Shown here piece after piece: positions 49,381-51,676 of a DNA stretch of 51,676 nucleotides. The stretch's first letter is position 1, and each line of letters opens with the position of its first letter. Origin of the DNA: an uncultured cyanobacterium (GTDB lineage Bacteria; Cyanobacteriota; Cyanobacteriia; CACIAM-69d); NCBI GenBank assembly GCA_937883785.1, contig CALGDE010000159.1, forward strand, positions 1 through 51,676, written 5' to 3'. Position numbers and translations under genes: made by a program. The notes beneath the pieces are model-generated. The model ran no database searches and was not told the origin of the DNA. It saw only the letters and a list, made by a program, of their open reading frames with translations.

Positions 49381-49519
49381 GTAATCGCCCAATGACAGAG
49401 GCAGAGCGACAGCGCAAGAGCAGAGAATCAAGAAAGAAAGAGACAAAGGCTAACTATGAAAAACGAATCAGAACAACAAACGACGGGGCAACTGATCGCA
49501 TTCATGAATCGTTTGGCAG
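49365..49519 (+). repeat. Direct repeat, copy 2
   Basis: Second copy of the 48782-48940 segment. It encodes a separate GRQPIGNRPMTEAERQRK peptide between the two genes, but the zinc-ribbon part was lost. Confidence 0.7.
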
Positions 49520-49884
49520 GAATGGATGGCAATGAAGTGGTGGAGCATGTTATGAAAACTTTGCTGACATCAGCACCCAAAAAGCCTTGGACGCTAATTT
49601 TAACTATTGATCGTGGGAACTCCTTTGGTCCACAGACCCATGCTGAGACCACAAAGTACGAAAGTGTCAACCCGCTCCGGTCAAAAGAAGATGCTCAAGT
49701 TGCAGCATTGCTTTGGATTTCACAGTATCGAGGTATGGGTATAACTGGATCTATTTGCGTGGAAATCGCCACCCCCGAAGGGAAGGTTTTCGAGGAAACC
49801 TTAAAAGGGATGAGCAATGCTGTGATTGAGGAATACCAGAGAGAGTTGCGGCGACTAAATGCACAGACAACGAGGGTTAGCTAA
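49456..49884 (+). CDS. Unknown 142-residue protein, paralog of the previous gene
   Basis: Begins with the same ~24-residue helix as 48877-49380 and then diverges (LLTSAPKKPWTLILTIDRGN, then VAALLWISQYRGMGITGSICVEI). The gene and its 90 nt of leader are part of a direct duplication of 48782-48940. No family recognised. Confidence 0.5.
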   Translation: MKNESEQQTTGQLIAFMNRLAGMDGNEVVEHVMKTLLTSAPKKPWTLILTIDRGNSFGPQTHAETTKYESVNPLRSKEDAQVAALLWISQYRGMGITGSICVEIATPEGKVFEETLKGMSNAVIEEYQRELRRLNAQTTRVS

Positions 49885-49926
49885 ACAGATAATTCTTGCA
49901 GCGATCGCGGCATACAACTTGCTGAC
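49881..49926. repeat. 46-nt imperfect direct repeat, left
   Basis: 39 of 46 bases match 50570-50615, including CTTGCAGCGATCGC. On the minus strand it encodes SASCMPRSLQELSV, equal to the end of the gene at 50570-50986 (SASCMLRSLQELSV), so it is a gene-end remnant. Confidence 0.6.
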
Positions 49927-49988
49927 GGTGATTAAGTTTTTGTCGATCACATGTTTACCCCTGAAAATCACTCCATCGCTCATTTCCA

Positions 49989-50408
49989 GTGAAGCACACC
50001 CAACTTTGCCTATTTCATCCAGAAGCCTTTGAGGAGACTTGCTTCTTGTCCGCCATTCAAGATGGGCTAGATTGTGCCGTCACCTATTTTAACGAAGAAT
50101 ATCGCGAGAATAACGCCTGGGCTTCATGGCAGAGATGCCTGCCCCACGGAGAAGAGGAACCTGCATGGAAACTAACTCTCCACAAAGAAATTATTTCTCC
50201 ACTTGGCAATACATCTTTTGTTTCCCGAACTCAGGAATCTTTGAAGGTTTCACTTACGCTTTTTCTCCGCAGGGGGACGCTTGATACAAGAGAAGGGCGT
50301 CCACGCTGGAACTGCCGAACCCTTTGTCGTCGCGCCTCGACCTCAAGTCTCATGTTTTTTGAGAATGCGTATTTTGGGTATACATCCCCTAAGGATTCCA
50401 CTGAATAG
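49989..50408 (+). CDS. Doubtful 139-residue protein
   Basis: GTG start without a clear ribosome-binding site (MKHTQLCLFHPEAFEETCFLS). The first ~100 residues look like real protein; the last 45 are Ser/Arg-rich and could be an out-of-frame end. A different frame at 50281-50481 carries IQEKGVHAGTAEPFVVAPRPQ, so a frameshift is possible. Flanked by the direct repeats at 49881 and 50570. No family recognised. Confidence 0.35.
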   Translation: MKHTQLCLFHPEAFEETCFLSAIQDGLDCAVTYFNEEYRENNAWASWQRCLPHGEEEPAWKLTLHKEIISPLGNTSFVSRTQESLKVSLTLFLRRGTLDTREGRPRWNCRTLCRRASTSSLMFFENAYFGYTSPKDSTE

Positions 50409-50569
50409 ACAGAGGGATGGCAACACAACACAAAAACAGTCCCAAGACTTGAATATCGTAGTCAATTTCAGCGTCTTTTGAGTGTCAGCACAATTAGTGC
50501 CCGCGAAAGAACTCAACGCCTTGAGCTTTTATCCCTTTCGTGTCTGACAAGTCTATGAATTTCTCGCGG

Positions 50570-50615
50570 TCAAACCGACAACTCTTGCAGCGATCGCAGC
50601 ATACAACTTGCGGAC
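50570..50615. repeat. 46-nt imperfect direct repeat, right
   Basis: Partner of 49881-49926, part of the end of the gene at 50570-50986. Confidence 0.6.
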
Positions 50616-50986
50616 TCAGAAGATAGTCCCAGTTCTTCCAAGGCTTGGACTGTTTCCGAAATAAACGTCAGGTTGTGTCGGGAATCGTCGCCCAAGGATG
50701 GAGTGTAGGCCAAGGTAGCGATCGCTCCATACTCTTCATCTTCTTTTGGTGGGTACACCCATGCGATCAACCCACTCGTCAATCCTGTCTCTCCTATGTG
50801 GATAACCTGAACAAAGGCTGCGCCTTGAACGCCTCGAGAATGCACTGCTTCCTCTACCGCTGCTTCAAGCTGGGTCATTTCCACCTCTACCAAATTGCGA
50901 TTGGGAGGAATTGCAAGCGTATTGTCACATTCAAGAGTGGCAGAAGATAATTGGAGCAGAACTCCAACAATGGTAGCGAAAGGCAT
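50570..50986 (-). CDS. Unknown 138-residue protein
   Basis: Mixed alpha/beta product with MTQLEAAVEEAVHSRGVQGAAFV, then VIHIGETGLTSGLIAWVYPP and a helical end (VQALEELGLSSESASC). The annotated ATG at 50986 overlaps the start of the divergent gene at 50970; a later ATG at 50878 (MTQLEAAV) is an equally good start. No family recognised. Confidence 0.5.
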   Translation of the reverse strand: MPFATIVGVLLQLSSATLECDNTLAIPPNRNLVEVEMTQLEAAVEEAVHSRGVQGAAFVQVIHIGETGLTSGLIAWVYPPKEDEEYGAIATLAYTPSLGDDSRHNLTFISETVQALEELGLSSESASCMLRSLQELSV

Positions 50987-51440
50987 GAGACAACTCCAAA
51001 CAAAACCTGGTCAATCATTGGGGGCGATCGCCGGTGAGTTCCTTGGTGACCCGATGCGATTTCGAGAAATTGCAGATGTCAACGGGTTGAACCCACTAGA
51101 GCCGCTTCCAATCAATGCTACCTTGGCTGTCCCTGACATTGAAGGACCGTCCAGCGCAGGAGAACTACCGATTCTTGGCTCTTTATCTGGGTTAGTCTCT
51201 GGGGGTGGAATTGGGGATGTAGACTTTGGGGCACTAGTAACAGGAATCACTGGCAGTGAAGGATTACCAAGCCAACTATCGGGATACCTGCAAACCGCCC
51301 TGCAAAACCCTGGCGACTTAAATGGGGTTGTTGGTGACATTGCCCAGTCGATCTTGGGAGATGCGATCGCGGGATTAGACGGGGAAGCAGGAAAATATGG
51401 GGAATGGGGGACAAAGTTGATCGATTGGTTGCTTCAATGA
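50970..51440 (+). CDS. LysM-like baseplate/hub protein with Gly-rich tail
   Basis: A 156-residue protein from the ATG at 50970 (MVAKGMRQLQTKPGQSLGAIAGEFLGD, then VNGLNPLEPLPINATLAVP). This order resembles the LysM-type module that many baseplate-hub proteins use to hold peptidoglycan, though no clear LysM consensus is complete. The remainder is Gly- and Leu-rich (SGLVSGGGIGDVDFGAL) like the linker of the spike at 4353. The gene overlaps the next by 4 nt. Confidence 0.5.
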   Translation: MVAKGMRQLQTKPGQSLGAIAGEFLGDPMRFREIADVNGLNPLEPLPINATLAVPDIEGPSSAGELPILGSLSGLVSGGGIGDVDFGALVTGITGSEGLPSQLSGYLQTALQNPGDLNGVVGDIAQSILGDAIAGLDGEAGKYGEWGTKLIDWLLQ

Positions 51441-51676
51441 TCGCCAGCAAGCCCCACAGTCCAGCAGATTGGGTTTATGGGGTGGATATTGCATCTGGCG
51501 AAAGTCGCATCACGTCAACCATCTTGTGCCTGTGTCCCTCAACCATGAATTCTCAGCAACCCCCTGACGTTCTATCCAGTTACTGCGAAGAGCGAGGGTA
51601 CGAAAACCTTCAGTTCATTGAAGACGAGACAACGGAGCTAGATCGCTTCAATGAATGGTTTCCAGCAGCTAGAGAA
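51437..51676 (+). CDS. Unknown protein with PP-x-V-x2-YC domain, 3' end outside the window
   Basis: Partial: 80 codons before the edge. It begins MIASKPHSPADWVYGVD and overlaps the previous stop by 4 nt; an internal ATG at 51545 opens MNSQQPPDVLSSYCEERGYE. The PPDVLSSYC...EERG stretch matches PPKEVQAYC...ENG in the gene at 8277 and the one at 973. Function unknown. Confidence 0.5.
   Translation, partial: MIASKPHSPADWVYGVDIASGESRITSTILCLCPSTMNSQQPPDVLSSYCEERGYENLQFIEDETTELDRFNEWFPAARE

Overview
The window is cyanobacterial DNA. The HIP1 octamer GCGATCGC recurs throughout, base composition is moderate, and several proteins look cyanobacterial. Almost all of it is one large Mu-like contractile-tailed (myovirus-type) prophage or phage-derived element that runs off both ends: partial genes lie at positions 1-986 and 51437-51676. 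I see no integrase, replication or lysis genes, tRNA, rRNA or CRISPR array.

Layout. 1-4.2 kb (minus): small unknown genes and a tail fibre. 4.35-6.86 kb (plus): baseplate spike. 6.9-9.6 kb: accessory genes (XRE regulator, DEDD exoribonuclease, Panacea-domain protein). 9.6-26.4 kb (mostly minus): protease/scaffold, decoration protein, capsid, head-tail connector proteins, sheath, tube, tail-assembly chaperones, hub proteins, baseplate J and (plus strand) gp25. 26.5-32.2 kb (plus): triple-HTH regulator, gpI-like baseplate protein with four C-terminal repeats, small and large terminase. 32.2-36.1 kb (minus): small proteins, an AAA/STAND-like ATPase and a gpG-like morphogenesis protein. 36.1-38.9 kb (plus): a promoter, leader peptide and six unknown genes. 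39.2-44.7 kb (plus): portal and tape measure. 44.8-51.7 kb: tandem ribbon-helix-helix protein, pseudo-receiver plus lipase-like pair, and a patchwork of small accessory genes and duplications.

The structural genes appear to make a complete head and contractile tail, but their order is heavily rearranged. The chaperone gene lies about 25 kb from the tape measure and on the other strand. Terminase, portal and capsid are each separated from one another.

Four signals stand out. (1) A family of at least six genes or remnants shares an N-terminal C-x5-C-G-x2-C-I-x5-C motif and is scattered between the conserved virion genes. (2) A short quasi-palindrome, TAGRC-AA-GYCTA, lies 36-70 nt upstream of seven genes on both strands, including three DNA-binding-protein genes, which suggests a phage regulon. 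(3) One textbook GGGAAAG -1 frameshift site and two further -1 frameshift candidates are present. (4) One fibre-tip domain is shared by the tail fibre, the baseplate spike and a frameshifted third copy. A pseudo-receiver paired with a lipase fold lacking its serine nucleophile is a further unusual locus.
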